Assembly (NCBI GenBank): GCA_002698425.1
Contig: NZXU01000058.1
Span: forward strand, 1 to 43,452
DNA length: 43,452 bases
DNA from: Ahrensia sp.
GTDB lineage: Bacteria > Pseudomonadota > Alphaproteobacteria > Rhizobiales > Rhizobiaceae
Direction: 5' to 3'
The notes beneath the pieces were generated by a model. The model was not told where the DNA came from. It did not search any database and was given only the letters and a program-made list of their open reading frames with translations. Position numbers and translations under genes: made by a program. Within the stretch, counting starts at the first letter, position 1. Every line of letters starts with the position of its first letter. This document shows positions 24,373-35,442 of this stretch, piece after piece.

Positions 24373-26705
24373 TCCATCGCTCCGCTGCGCACCCGGATAT
24401 CGTCGATGGCGTGAAGGATGTTCTGCGGTGTCGCCGGCGCCTTCAATTGCGGCGACAGGCCAGCCCGACCGCACGACGCGATCGCGTCGCGGATGGCAAG
24501 CCAGACGGAGACGCCCAGCATGAGCGGCGGTTCGCCAACGGCCTTGGACCGGTAGACCGTCTCTTCGGCATTCGGCGCCTTCTCGAGCAGCGCGACGTTG
24601 AACTCGCGCGGGACGTCGCGCGAGCCCGGGATCTTGTAGGTAGAGGGGCCGATGGTGCGCAGGCGTCCCTTGTCGTCCCACCACAATTCCTCGCAGGTGA
24701 GCCAGCCCATGCCCTGCACGAAGGCTCCCTCGATCTGGCCGAGGTCGATCGCCGGATTGAGCGACGCGCCACAATCCTGCAGCAGGTCGGCGCGCAGGCA
24801 GCGGCTCTCGCCCGTCAGCGTGTCGATGGCGACCTCGGCGACCGCGGCGCCGTAGGTGAAGTAGAAGAACGGACGACCCTTCAGCGTTGCCGGGTCCCAG
24901 TGGATCTTCGGCGTTGCGTAATAGCCGGCCTCGGAGAGCTGCACGCGGGCCGCCCATGTCATCTTCGCCAGTTCGCCGAAGGAGATGGACCGATTGCCGG
25001 CATGGACGCGCCCCTCGCGGAAGACGATCTCCTCGACGGGCACATCGAAATGTTCGGCGGCAATATTGGCCATGCGGCCGCGAATGGCGGTGGCGGCGTT
25101 GTAGGCGGCCATGCCGTTCAGGTCGGACCCGGTGGAGGCGGCTGTTGCGGAGGTGTTAGGGACCTTGCCGGTCGTCGTTGCGGTGATCTTCACCTGGTCG
25201 ATGCCGATCTGGAAGACCTCGGCGACGACCTGGGCGACCTTCATGAACAGGCCCTGCCCCATCTCCGTGCCGCCATGGTTCAGGTGAACCGAGCCGTCCT
25301 GATATACGTGGACCAGGGCTCCGGCCTGGTTGAGCGAGGTCAGGTTGAAGGAGATGCCGAACTTGACCGGCATCATCGCCAGTCCCCGCCGCAGGATCGG
25401 ATGCGTCGCGTTGTGGGCATCGATCTCGGCGCGACGACGCTCCCATTCGGAGGACGCCATGATCGCGTCGGTTACCTCGACGAGACGGTTCTGATGGCTT
25501 TCGACAGCCTGACCGTAAGGCGTGACCTCACCGGTTTCCGGCGCGTAGTAGTTGATCGCGCGGAGGTGATTGGGATCCATCCGCAATTCGCGCGCGATCT
25601 GGTCCATGATCGCCTCGATGGCGATGATGCCCTGCGGGCCGCCAAATCCGCGAAAGGCGGTGTTGGAGACGGTATTTGTCTTGCAGGCATGCCCGGCGAA
25701 ACGCGCCGCCGGCACGAAATAGGAATTGTCGGAATGGGTCAGCGTGCGGGTGATGACCGGACCGGTCAGGTCCGGCGTGTTGCCGGCGCGGGCCAGATAC
25801 TCGATGTCGAGGCCGCAAATACGGCCGTCCTTGTCGACGCCGGCCTTCCAGGTGGCCACCATGTCGTGGCGCTTGCCGGTGGCGCTCATGTCGACCGAGC
25901 GCTTAAGCCGCATCTTGACCGGACGCTTCGTCGCGCGGGCCAGAAGCGCGGCTGCTCCGGCGATGATCGTCGGCTGGCTTTCCTTGCCGCCGAAACCGCC
26001 GCCCATGCGCCGGGTGAAGACATCGACGGAATTCGCCAGGCCGCCGAGGATGTGGGCGACGTGATGCTGGACTTCGGTCGGGTGCTGGGTCGAGGAATGG
26101 ATGACCATATCGCCATCCTCGCCCGGTACGGCATAGCCGATATGGGTTTCGAGATAGAAATGATCCTGGCCGCCGATCTCCAGCCGGCCCTCGATGACAT
26201 GTTCGGAGGCGGCAAGCGCCGCATCCACGTCGCCCTCTATGAGGATTTGCGGCGGCATCACGTAGGAGCCCTTGGCATGCGCCGTTTCGACATCGAGAAC
26301 CGGTTCGAGTTCCTCGATATCGAGCGAAACCGCGCGCGCCGCCTTGACCGCCTGCTCATAGGTCTCCGCCGCGATCGCGCCGACCGGCTGGCCGACATAG
26401 TCGACGATGTCCTCGGCAAAGAGCGGCTCGTTCGGAAGGACCGGACCTACGTCGTTGTGGCCGGGTATGTCGGTCGCCGCTACGAAGGCGGCGACGCCCG
26501 GCATGGCGAGCGCCTTTGCAGGGTCGATACCCTTCAGTTTGCCGTGCGCCACGGGCGAAATAACAAGTGCGGCATGTAGCGTGCCGGGCAGTTCCGCCAT
26601 GTCGTCGACATAGGACGCCTCGCCGGCGATCTGCTTGGCGGCGCTGTCATGGGCGATGCCGTGGCCGACAACGCTGCGCTGTACGGTCTTGACGTCGATA
26701 TTCAT
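24369..26705 (-). CDS. xdhB: Xanthine dehydrogenase, molybdenum-binding subunit
   Basis: This 778-residue protein is the large catalytic subunit that oxidises hypoxanthine and xanthine to urate. The N-terminal part has ASYVDDMAELPGTLHAA, and QDHFYLETH and RRMGGGFGGKE belong to the molybdopterin-binding region. NTAFRGFGGPQG, HLNHGGTEMGQGL and DCGASLNPAIDLGQIEGA follow in the usual order. KAVGEPPLMLG near the C-terminus carries the catalytic glutamate. Its ATG overlaps the end of xdhA by four bases. No XdhC, which inserts the sulfurated molybdenum cofactor, is seen in the window. Confidence 0.97.
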   Translation of the reverse strand: MNIDVKTVQRSVVGHGIAHDSAAKQIAGEASYVDDMAELPGTLHAALVISPVAHGKLKGIDPAKALAMPGVAAFVAATDIPGHNDVGPVLPNEPLFAEDIVDYVGQPVGAIAAETYEQAVKAARAVSLDIEELEPVLDVETAHAKGSYVMPPQILIEGDVDAALAASEHVIEGRLEIGGQDHFYLETHIGYAVPGEDGDMVIHSSTQHPTEVQHHVAHILGGLANSVDVFTRRMGGGFGGKESQPTIIAGAAALLARATKRPVKMRLKRSVDMSATGKRHDMVATWKAGVDKDGRICGLDIEYLARAGNTPDLTGPVITRTLTHSDNSYFVPAARFAGHACKTNTVSNTAFRGFGGPQGIIAIEAIMDQIARELRMDPNHLRAINYYAPETGEVTPYGQAVESHQNRLVEVTDAIMASSEWERRRAEIDAHNATHPILRRGLAMMPVKFGISFNLTSLNQAGALVHVYQDGSVHLNHGGTEMGQGLFMKVAQVVAEVFQIGIDQVKITATTTGKVPNTSATAASTGSDLNGMAAYNAATAIRGRMANIAAEHFDVPVEEIVFREGRVHAGNRSISFGELAKMTWAARVQLSEAGYYATPKIHWDPATLKGRPFFYFTYGAAVAEVAIDTLTGESRCLRADLLQDCGASLNPAIDLGQIEGAFVQGMGWLTCEELWWDDKGRLRTIGPSTYKIPGSRDVPREFNVALLEKAPNAEETVYRSKAVGEPPLMLGVSVWLAIRDAIASCGRAGLSPQLKAPATPQNILHAIDDIRVRSGAME

Positions 26706-28117
26706 AGCGCCATCACCTCCACGGTCTCGCCTTTCAGGTCATGAGCGAAGCGTTCCAGCAGCGCCTTGGCCGTCTGCATCCGGTAGGTCGCGCTGCCGCG
26801 CCAGTCGCTGAGAGGCGAAAAATCGTCATGCAGCGAATGAACGGCCTCCGCGACGGAATCCGAATCAAGCGCGCGGCCCAGGAGCTTGTTTTCCATCGCT
26901 TTCGCCCGTTTCGGGATCGCCGCCATGCCGCCATAGGCGATCCGGCAGGCGCTGACATGGCTGCCTTCCGTCGCGATCCAGAAGGCCGCGCAGACGGTCG
27001 AGATATCCTGATCGTAGCGTTTCGACAGTTTGTAGACGCGGAATTGCTCGCCCGCTTTCGGACGCGGCATAGTGACGGAAACGATCACTTCGTCCGGGCG
27101 CAGTTCCGTCTTGCGATAGTCGAGGAAGAAATCCTCCAGCGGCAGCGTGCGCGCGCCATTCGCCTTCGAGGCGAGCGTGATCGACGCACCGAGCGCGATC
27201 AGGGCCGGCGGGCCATCGCCGATGGGGCTTGCGGTGCCGATATTGCCGCCCACCGTGCCCATGGCGCGGATCTGGGTGGAGCCGAAACGGCGGATCAGGG
27301 TCGCAAGGCTCGGATAGTGCGCCCGTGTCGTGCGAAGGATCTCGTCCCAGGTGACGGCGGCGCCGAATGTCCACGCCTCGGGTGTTTCCCCGATCGCGCG
27401 CAGTTCCGCGACGCGCCGTGTCGAGATGATCCGGTCCCAGTCCGTGTGATAGTCGGCGCGGGCAACGCCGAGATCGGTTCCGCCCGCGAGGATCGTCGCC
27501 TCGGGATACTGCGCGCGCAGCGCCGTCAGGTCGTCCAGTGTCGCCGGCTGATGCAGAACCGATCCGCCAAACGCGACCTCCGAATGCCATTGCGGCAGAT
27601 CGGTCGCCTCGGACGGCCGCAGCCGGGTCTTCGCCGCGGCCTGTGCGGCTTCCACGATCGGCCGATATCCGGTGCAGCGGCAAAGATTGCCGGCAAGCGC
27701 GTCATGGATCGCCTCCTCTTCCGGTTCCGCGGATGCTTCCAGCAGTCCGGTCAGCGACATCACGATTCCCGGCGTGCAGAAGCCGCATTGCGACGATCCG
27801 TTGGACGCCATGGCATCCTGAAGCGGCGTCATGACGCCATCCTGCTTCAGGCCTTCGACCGTGGTCAGTTCGACGCCGTCGAGTTGCGCCGCCGTCATGA
27901 TGCAGGCATTCGCCGCCTGGCGCGGCCCGTCGCCGCGACGCACGAGAACGGTGCACGCCCCGCAGTCGCCTTCGGCGCAGCCCTCCTTGGTGCCTGTCAG
28001 ATGGGCGTGGTTGCGAATGAGGTCGAGCGCTGTGGTATCCGGCCGGACGGCGAAGCTGACGTCCTTCCCGTTCAGGACAAAGCGGATGGTATCGGCGGTT
28101 GTGGCTTGCGGGTTCAT
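26702..28117 (-). CDS. xdhA: Xanthine dehydrogenase, FAD and [2Fe-2S] subunit
   Basis: The 471-residue small subunit combines an N-terminal ferredoxin-like domain with a FAD domain. GCAEGDCGACTVLV supplies three cysteines of the first iron-sulfur cluster. CGFCTPGIVMSL and LCRCTGYRPI supply the second cluster. ATILAGGTDLGV and MGTVGGNIGTASPIGD are the FAD-binding loops. It passes electrons from the molybdenum site in XdhB to NAD or another acceptor. It lies 18 bases downstream of allA and overlaps xdhB by four bases, as expected for a two-subunit enzyme needing equal expression. Confidence 0.97.
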   Translation of the reverse strand: MNPQATTADTIRFVLNGKDVSFAVRPDTTALDLIRNHAHLTGTKEGCAEGDCGACTVLVRRGDGPRQAANACIMTAAQLDGVELTTVEGLKQDGVMTPLQDAMASNGSSQCGFCTPGIVMSLTGLLEASAEPEEEAIHDALAGNLCRCTGYRPIVEAAQAAAKTRLRPSEATDLPQWHSEVAFGGSVLHQPATLDDLTALRAQYPEATILAGGTDLGVARADYHTDWDRIISTRRVAELRAIGETPEAWTFGAAVTWDEILRTTRAHYPSLATLIRRFGSTQIRAMGTVGGNIGTASPIGDGPPALIALGASITLASKANGARTLPLEDFFLDYRKTELRPDEVIVSVTMPRPKAGEQFRVYKLSKRYDQDISTVCAAFWIATEGSHVSACRIAYGGMAAIPKRAKAMENKLLGRALDSDSVAEAVHSLHDDFSPLSDWRGSATYRMQTAKALLERFAHDLKGETVEVMAL

Positions 28118-28135
28118 GGCTTTCGATCTTGCCTT

Positions 28136-28642
28136 TCAGCCGGAAACGGCGTCAATCCGATAGCGGGTATCGGGATAGTCGTATTCCTCCAGATTATTAC
28201 CCGGTCCGTCGCGATCGACGACGATGAAATCGCAGACCTCCTCCAGCGACAGAAGCGGGTGATGCCAGGTGTTCCTGGCGTAATTCACGCCAGTCCCGGC
28301 AGGGCAGAAAAAGGCGATCGGCTCGCCCGGGCGACCACCCTCGTCCGGGGCGACGACGGCGAGAAACGGGCGGTTCGAGACCGGATAGAAGAGCTGGCTG
28401 CCGAGCGGATGACGCTCCATCATGGCGATCTCGATCGGCGGCGCGAAGGGCTGGCCGCGAAACAGGCTGACGATCGCCTTGCCGCCTTCGTCGGAAACGT
28501 CGATCGTCGCCATATCGTGGAAGCGTTCGGTGGAGCCCTGATTGATCAGCCGCAATTCAGCGCCTTCCGCCTCGACGACATCGCCAAAGGCGGCGAAATC
28601 GCTTTGTGAAACGGGACGAACGGCCAGCGGGACGGTCTTCAT
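28136..28642 (-). CDS. allA: Ureidoglycolate lyase
   Basis: This 168-residue protein converts ureidoglycolate to glyoxylate and urea. It matches the AllA family in length and in its motifs: FAAFGDVVEAEG at the N-terminus, ELRLINQGSTERFHD, MMERHPLGSQLFYPV, and the cupin-like CPAGTGVNYARNTWHHPLL near residue 125. The ATG overlaps the puuE stop (ATGA), so the two are translationally coupled. It is a late step of allantoin breakdown; the enzyme linking allantoate to ureidoglycolate is not in the window. Confidence 0.94.
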   Translation of the reverse strand: MKTVPLAVRPVSQSDFAAFGDVVEAEGAELRLINQGSTERFHDMATIDVSDEGGKAIVSLFRGQPFAPPIEIAMMERHPLGSQLFYPVSNRPFLAVVAPDEGGRPGEPIAFFCPAGTGVNYARNTWHHPLLSLEEVCDFIVVDRDGPGNNLEEYDYPDTRYRIDAVSG

Positions 28643-29568
28643 GCGCCCTCGGCCTTCGGCGGATGGACCTCCCACCAGTGGCGCGCGATCTCGATGCGTT
28701 TCGCCACCCAGACATCCTCGTGGCTCTTCACGTAGTCGAGGAATCGGGCCAGCGCCGCGGCGCGGCCGGGGCGGCCAACGAGGCGGCAATGCAAGCCGAC
28801 CGACAGCATCTTGGGCGCGCCGGCGCGGCCTTCGGCCAGCAGCATGTCGAAGCTATCCTTCAGATAGGCGAAGAACTGGTCGCCGGAATTGAAGCCCTGC
28901 GGGGTGGCGAAGCGCATGTCGTTGACGTCGAGCGTGTAGGGCACGATCAGATGCGGGCCGTTCACCCCGTCGACATAATAGGGCAATTCATCGGCGTAGG
29001 AATCCGCCGAATAGACGAAACCGCCCTCCTCCTGGACGATCTTCAGCGTGTTGTCGGAGGGCTTGCCCTGATAGATACCGAGCGGCCGCTCTCCGGTGAT
29101 CTCGGTATGGAGGCGAACGGCGGCATGGATATGGGCGCGTTCCGTCGCCTCGTCGAAATCCTTGTATTCCAGCCAGCGCAGGCCGTGGCTGGCGATCTCC
29201 CAGCCGGCCTCCTTCATGGCGGCGACGGCTTCCGGGTTGCGCATCATGGCGACGGTTACGCCATAGACCGTGACCGGCATGTCGCGCTCGGTGAACATCC
29301 TCCAGAGCCGCCAGAAGCCGGAGCGGGAGCCGTATTCGTAGAGCGATTCCATGTTGAGATTGCGCTGGCCGGGCCAGGCGTCCGCGCCGACAATCTCGGA
29401 AAGAAGCTTTTCGGAAGCCGGATCGCCGTCGAGGATCGAGCTTTCCCCTCCCTCCTCGTAATTGACGACAAACTGGACCGCGAGCTTCGCGGCATTCGGC
29501 CATTTCGGATCGGGCGTCGTGCGACCGTAACCGACCAGATCCCTCGGATAATCGTTTTTTGAATACAT
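28639..29568 (-). CDS. puuE: Allantoinase PuuE (polysaccharide deacetylase fold)
   Basis: The 309-residue protein belongs to the cofactor-light PuuE allantoinase group, related to NodB-type deacetylases. It begins with YPRDLVGYGRTTPDPKWPN, then AVQFVVNYEEGGE, then GSRSGFWRLWRMF. ASHGLRWLEYKD carries the metal-site His, followed by KPSDNTLKIV and SVGLHCRLVGRPGR, all typical of PuuE. It opens allantoin to allantoate. It is the first gene of the operon puuE-allA-xdhA-xdhB-uraD-uraH. Its ATG at 29568 has GGA a few bases upstream. The terminator of bioY lies about 40 bases further upstream, so the operon probably has its own promoter in a very short interval, or relies on readthrough. Confidence 0.95.
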   Translation of the reverse strand: MYSKNDYPRDLVGYGRTTPDPKWPNAAKLAVQFVVNYEEGGESSILDGDPASEKLLSEIVGADAWPGQRNLNMESLYEYGSRSGFWRLWRMFTERDMPVTVYGVTVAMMRNPEAVAAMKEAGWEIASHGLRWLEYKDFDEATERAHIHAAVRLHTEITGERPLGIYQGKPSDNTLKIVQEEGGFVYSADSYADELPYYVDGVNGPHLIVPYTLDVNDMRFATPQGFNSGDQFFAYLKDSFDMLLAEGRAGAPKMLSVGLHCRLVGRPGRAAALARFLDYVKSHEDVWVAKRIEIARHWWEVHPPKAEGA

Positions 29569-29608
29569 GGTCCAATTTTGACCCCGGATTCGTTCTGTTC
29601 GCAAGCGC

Positions 29609-29639
29609 AAAAAAAGCCGCGGACGATGCCGCGGCTTTT
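29609..29639 (-). terminator. Strong intrinsic terminator of bioY
   Basis: AAAAGCCGCGG (29612-29622) and CCGCGGCTTTT (29629-29639) form a perfect 11-bp stem with a 6-nt loop. On the minus strand this is followed by seven T residues (plus-strand A-run 29609-29615). It lies between bioY and puuE. It is the clearest Rho-independent terminator of the window. Confidence 0.9.
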
Positions 29640-29660
29640 GATCGTATCCGTGGTGGCCGC

Positions 29661-30245
29661 TTACTTGCGGCGGAACAGGCTCCACAATGCCGGAACGAGC
29701 GCGGCGGCCAGCGTCGCCTTGATGATGTCGGTGACGATGAAAGGACCGACGCCCCATGCGACGATCTTTTCCGATCCGAACAGGAAACCCATCCAGAGCG
29801 CGCCGAGAACGAGAATGACGAACGTGCCCGCCATGTTGGCGGTCCACAGCTTGACGGGGTTGCGGGAAAAGCCGCGGTCGGCTGCCCAACCGGTGATGCC
29901 CGCGGCGACAGTAAAGCCGACGAGATAGCCGAAGGTCGGGCCGAACAGGGTGGCCGCGCCGCCACCATTGGTGAAGACCGGCAGGCCGGCCGCGCCTTCG
30001 GCCAGATAGGCAAGCAGTGTCGCGACGGCGAGGTTGCGGCCATAGGCGGCGGCGATGGTGAAGATGGCGAGGGTCTGCAGCGTGACCGGCGTCGGGTTCG
30101 GCCACAGCGGGACCTTGATCTGGCCGGCTACGGCGATCAGCATCGAGCCGGCGACGACGAGAAACGCATACAGCGCATAGCGCGTCGCGGTTTCCGTCGG
30201 CAAGGCGCGGGAGATAAGCGATTGGGAAGCGGTGGGAGATGCCAT
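29661..30245 (-). CDS. bioY: Biotin transporter BioY
   Basis: This ~194-residue membrane protein has six hydrophobic segments. It carries the family patterns AGQIKVPLWPNPTPVTLQTL, LAEGAAGLPVF and GPTFGYLVGF. BioY is the substrate-binding S component of ECF-type biotin uptake and can also work alone. The ATG at 30245 is preferred because AGGA lies eight bases upstream; ATG at 30251 would add two residues. No bioM or bioN is seen nearby. The expected BioR box was not found. It is divergent from an MBL-fold hydrolase gene and ends at a strong terminator. Confidence 0.95.
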   Translation of the reverse strand: MASPTASQSLISRALPTETATRYALYAFLVVAGSMLIAVAGQIKVPLWPNPTPVTLQTLAIFTIAAAYGRNLAVATLLAYLAEGAAGLPVFTNGGGAATLFGPTFGYLVGFTVAAGITGWAADRGFSRNPVKLWTANMAGTFVILVLGALWMGFLFGSEKIVAWGVGPFIVTDIIKATLAAALVPALWSLFRRK

Positions 30246-30296
30246 GTCCATAATCCTGTCTTGCGGCCCCGGACGGGAATGCGGGCCCTTCCTTGC

Positions 30297-30324
30297 CTAT
30301 ATCGGCGAAGCTGGTAATCAGCAA
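30297..30324 (-). promoter_or_regulatory. Possible sigma-70-type promoter of bioY
   Basis: On the minus strand, TTGCTG (30324-30319) is followed after 16 bases by ATATAG (30302-30297), about 50 bases before the bioY start. The match to the consensus is only moderate. Confidence 0.35.
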
Positions 30325-30367
30325 GCCGACCTTCCGGCGAGATTGTGAAAAGGACTGCGAAACCGAG

Positions 30368-31276
30368 ATGGCCGACATCGAATTCGACCGCCGCTTCGAG
30401 CCGGCCCATGGCGAAGCCGTCCCGCTCTCCGACATGGTTCAGCGCCTGACGGTCAACAATCCGGGCCCCTTCACGTTTCACGGCACCAACAGCTACATCG
30501 TCGGACGCGACACGCTCGCCGTCATCGATCCCGGCCCCGAGGACGAGGCGCATCTCCGGGCGCTTCTTGCCGCGATCGGCGGAAGACCCGTGAGCCATAT
30601 CTTCGTCAGCCACACCCATGCCGATCACTCGCCGCTCGCCGCTCGGCTGAAGCAGGAAACCGGCGCGACCGTCGTCGCGGAAGGCCCGCACCGGGCCGCG
30701 CGCCCTCTGCATATCGGCGAGATCAATCCGCTCGACGCGTCATCCGACACGGCGTTTTCGCCGGACCGGGCGCTCTCCGACGGCGATGTGATCGATGCCG
30801 GCGAGTGGGCCATCGAGGCCGTGGCCACGCCCGGCCATGCGGCCAATCACATGGCGTTCGCGCTGAAGGGCACCGGCATCCTGTTCTCCGCCGATCACGT
30901 CATGGCCTGGGCGACCTCGATCGTTGCCCCCCCAGACGGCGCCATGGCCGATTACATGACCTCGCTGGAAAAGCTGATCTCGCGCGACGAGACACTCTAT
31001 CTGCCCGGCCATGGCGGCCCGGTGTCCAAGCCGGTGAAATTCGTGCGGGCGTTGAAAACGCATCGCAAGCTGCGGGAAGCGGCGATCCTCGACCGGATCC
31101 GCAAGGGCGACAGGACCATTCCCGACATGGTGCGCGAGATCTACCGCGATACCGACCCGCGCCTGCACGGTGCGGCGGGGCTGTCCGTTCTCGCGCATCT
31201 GGAGGATCTCGTAGCGCGGGGCCTGGTCGCGACGGACGGGCCGGCGGCGATAAACGGAGTCTTTACACCGGCCTAG
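30368..31276 (+). CDS. MBL-fold metallo-hydrolase
   Basis: This 302-residue protein has the metallo-beta-lactamase fold signature HTHADH (residues 82-87), preceded by FTFHGTNSYIVG and LAVIDPGPED. Further metal ligands are expected in TPGHAANHMAF and LPGHGGP. A C-terminal winged-helix-like extension (KLREAAILDRIRKGDRTI...) places it near the LACTB2/glyoxalase-II-like subgroup. The substrate cannot be predicted. ATG at 30368 was chosen because upstream residues look non-coding. It is convergent with the DUF1499 gene, and the two stop codons share the bases CTAG. Confidence 0.9.
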   Translation: MADIEFDRRFEPAHGEAVPLSDMVQRLTVNNPGPFTFHGTNSYIVGRDTLAVIDPGPEDEAHLRALLAAIGGRPVSHIFVSHTHADHSPLAARLKQETGATVVAEGPHRAARPLHIGEINPLDASSDTAFSPDRALSDGDVIDAGEWAIEAVATPGHAANHMAFALKGTGILFSADHVMAWATSIVAPPDGAMADYMTSLEKLISRDETLYLPGHGGPVSKPVKFVRALKTHRKLREAAILDRIRKGDRTIPDMVREIYRDTDPRLHGAAGLSVLAHLEDLVARGLVATDGPAAINGVFTPA

Positions 31277-31280
31277 GCCG
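31269..31280. other. 12-bp palindrome containing two overlapping stop codons
   Basis: CGGCCTAGGCCG is a perfect palindrome. The plus-strand gene stops with TAG at 31274-31276, and the minus-strand gene stops with TAG read from 31275-31273. The rare tetranucleotide CTAG therefore ends both genes. Confidence 0.8.
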
Positions 31281-32076
31281 CGACGATGCCGATCAGGTCG
31301 AAGTCGAGCGCCTTCAGGTAGCGGTCGATCAGGCGGGCATTCCAGCCGAGGTCGTGGGTGACATAGTCGGTGCGCGCGCGCATATCGACGAAGCTCGTAT
31401 CGCCCTCGTCGGACAGGCGCAAAACGATCGATCCCGGTATCGCCAGCACGGTAATCATATAGGAAAACTCGAAATAGAGTTCGTCATCGGCGCCGATGCG
31501 CCCTCGCCTCGACACCAGGGTCCAGCCCTGTTTCTCGGCGGTTCTGAGGATCGTTTCCTCGATTGCTTCCGGCGGCGCCTTGAAACGCCGACCGCTCAGA
31601 TGCGGATAGCCGTCCTTGAGGCGCGACGCCACCAGCGCGGCCGGGTTGCCACCTGGCGCTTTCGTTTCCTCGACCAGCAACGGCGGATCGACGACATCCG
31701 TCGAGACATCGCTTTGATGCGGGGCAGCGATCCAGGCGAATGCGTAGAGGCAAAAGGGCAGAAGCGTCAGAAGCGTCAGGAACAGCGCCCAGCTCGCCCT
31801 GCGTCCGCCGCGCGTCCCGTTCAGCCAGAGGCTGCGAAACGCGACGACGATCAGGACGAGGCCGACCAGCGCCAAGGCGAGCACGCAATTCACCAGGACG
31901 AAGAAGGTCAGCGTGTCGACGACACCCGCAAGATGGGCGATGACCGAGACCAGTCCGAGGACCGGCGCGAAGATCGAGAAGCGCAGCGACCAGCCGGCTG
32001 CGAGCGAACGCTTCCGAACCGGAAGAGGCCGGAGGATCAAGGGTTCGCGTCTTCGTCCAACTCTCAGCATCGCCAT
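31273..32076 (-). CDS. DUF1499 membrane protein
   Basis: The 267-residue protein has a basic N-terminus and then three hydrophobic segments between about residues 30 and 118. The C-terminal soluble part contains FKAPPEAIEETILRTAEKQGW and VDMRARTDYVTHDLGWNARLI, the DUF1499 pattern. The function of this family is not established. Two close ATG starts exist (32076 and 32070). It is divergent from a small acidic protein gene and convergent with the MBL hydrolase gene, so it is likely monocistronic. Confidence 0.85.
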   Translation of the reverse strand: MAMLRVGRRREPLILRPLPVRKRSLAAGWSLRFSIFAPVLGLVSVIAHLAGVVDTLTFFVLVNCVLALALVGLVLIVVAFRSLWLNGTRGGRRASWALFLTLLTLLPFCLYAFAWIAAPHQSDVSTDVVDPPLLVEETKAPGGNPAALVASRLKDGYPHLSGRRFKAPPEAIEETILRTAEKQGWTLVSRRGRIGADDELYFEFSYMITVLAIPGSIVLRLSDEGDTSFVDMRARTDYVTHDLGWNARLIDRYLKALDFDLIGIVAA

Positions 32077-32226
32077 GTCGCGGCGTTAGCGCGAAAACAC
32101 GCAATGTGTAAAGCGGATTAGAAAAGTGCCCGGACGCTGCCGCGGCGCGCCCAATTGCGGCCAAACTGGCCTTGAACGCTCGTCCTTGCTGGTGGGAGGC
32201 AAAAACCACGCAAGGGAGACGCGCAG

Positions 32227-32634
32227 ATGCCGTCTGAAAACATGATCGAAACCACGCTCATCGAAACGGCCGGAGCGCAGATCGCGCAAGGCGAAAAGGA
32301 TTTCGTCGATCTCGAATCTGTGGAACTGGAACTCGCCCTCGACCTGCGGATGCTGAAGGAATTCGGGTTCGAGGAATGTCTCAAGCAGGCTGCGGAGGCG
32401 AGCGGTTTCGAATTCCTCTTCCAGCTTCCCGTCTTCGACAAGAACCCCGGCCAGCGCATCGCGGTCCTGTCCACCGGCGACGGCGACAAACTGCTCTACG
32501 CCGTCCTGGACGATAGCGGGACCGAGATCGAAATTGTCGCGGAAGACGCGATGCGCGAGGAAATCCGCGATTTCGCGGGCGCGTTCATGGATGTCTTCTC
32601 CAAGCTCGGCGAGGCGCTGAACCAGGCGGCCTGA
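32227..32634 (+). CDS. Hypothetical small acidic protein
   Basis: This 135-residue protein is strongly acidic, with no signal peptide, membrane helix or cysteine cluster. I do not recognise the family. The segment FEFLFQLPVFDKNPGQRIAV followed by KLLYAVLDDSG looks like a beta-hairpin-rich core, and the C-terminus is a predicted amphipathic helix. Translation is well supported by an AAGGGAG ribosome binding site six bases before the ATG. It ends only five bases from the convergent ppdK stop. Confidence 0.7.
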   Translation: MPSENMIETTLIETAGAQIAQGEKDFVDLESVELELALDLRMLKEFGFEECLKQAAEASGFEFLFQLPVFDKNPGQRIAVLSTGDGDKLLYAVLDDSGTEIEIVAEDAMREEIRDFAGAFMDVFSKLGEALNQAA

Positions 32635-32639
32635 CCCCG

Positions 32640-32645
<6 letters not shown>
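32629..32645. terminator. Hairpin spanning both stop codons of convergent genes
   Basis: GCCTGA (32629-32634) and TCAGGC (32640-32645) form a perfect 6-bp stem with loop CCCCG. The stop codon of the small acidic protein gene and that of ppdK each lie inside one arm. It may serve as a compact bidirectional end signal; no T-tract is present. Confidence 0.45.
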
Positions 32646-35300
<2,655 letters not shown>

Positions 35301-35408
35301 GCGGCTTCGGCCAGTGCTCTCCTCCGGTGCGACTTAGGCGGCATCCTCCATGCCGCGTCAACCGGAACCAATGCATAACGGTTAGCGCGGCATGGTGCGA
35401 GCACTTTT

Positions 35409-35419
35409 TTGCAGTGCAA
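35409..35419 (-). promoter_or_regulatory. TTGCA-N-TGCAA palindrome upstream of ppdK (AniA/PhaR-like site)
   Basis: The minus strand reads TTGCACTGCAA, a perfect 5+1+5 palindrome. Known biology: PhaR/AniA regulators of polyhydroxybutyrate metabolism in alphaproteobacteria bind TGC-rich palindromes of this type. The assignment here is by motif similarity only. Confidence 0.45.
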
Positions 35420-35442
35420 CATAATCTGGTAGGGTGCGGCGA

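Noticed and set aside
24373..24957. N-terminal extension of the OHCU decarboxylase frame into xdhB
   Set aside because: The extension is an out-of-frame reading of the xanthine dehydrogenase gene; the GTG at 24372 gives the correct family length.
24249..28609. Very long plus-strand open frames opposite xdhB and xdhA
   Set aside because: They are antisense shadows that arise from high GC and codon bias in the real dehydrogenase genes.
28643..30435. Extended minus-strand frames upstream of allA and of puuE
   Set aside because: They are alternate frames over puuE and bioY with no family match; the ATG starts at 28642 and 29568 fit the protein families.
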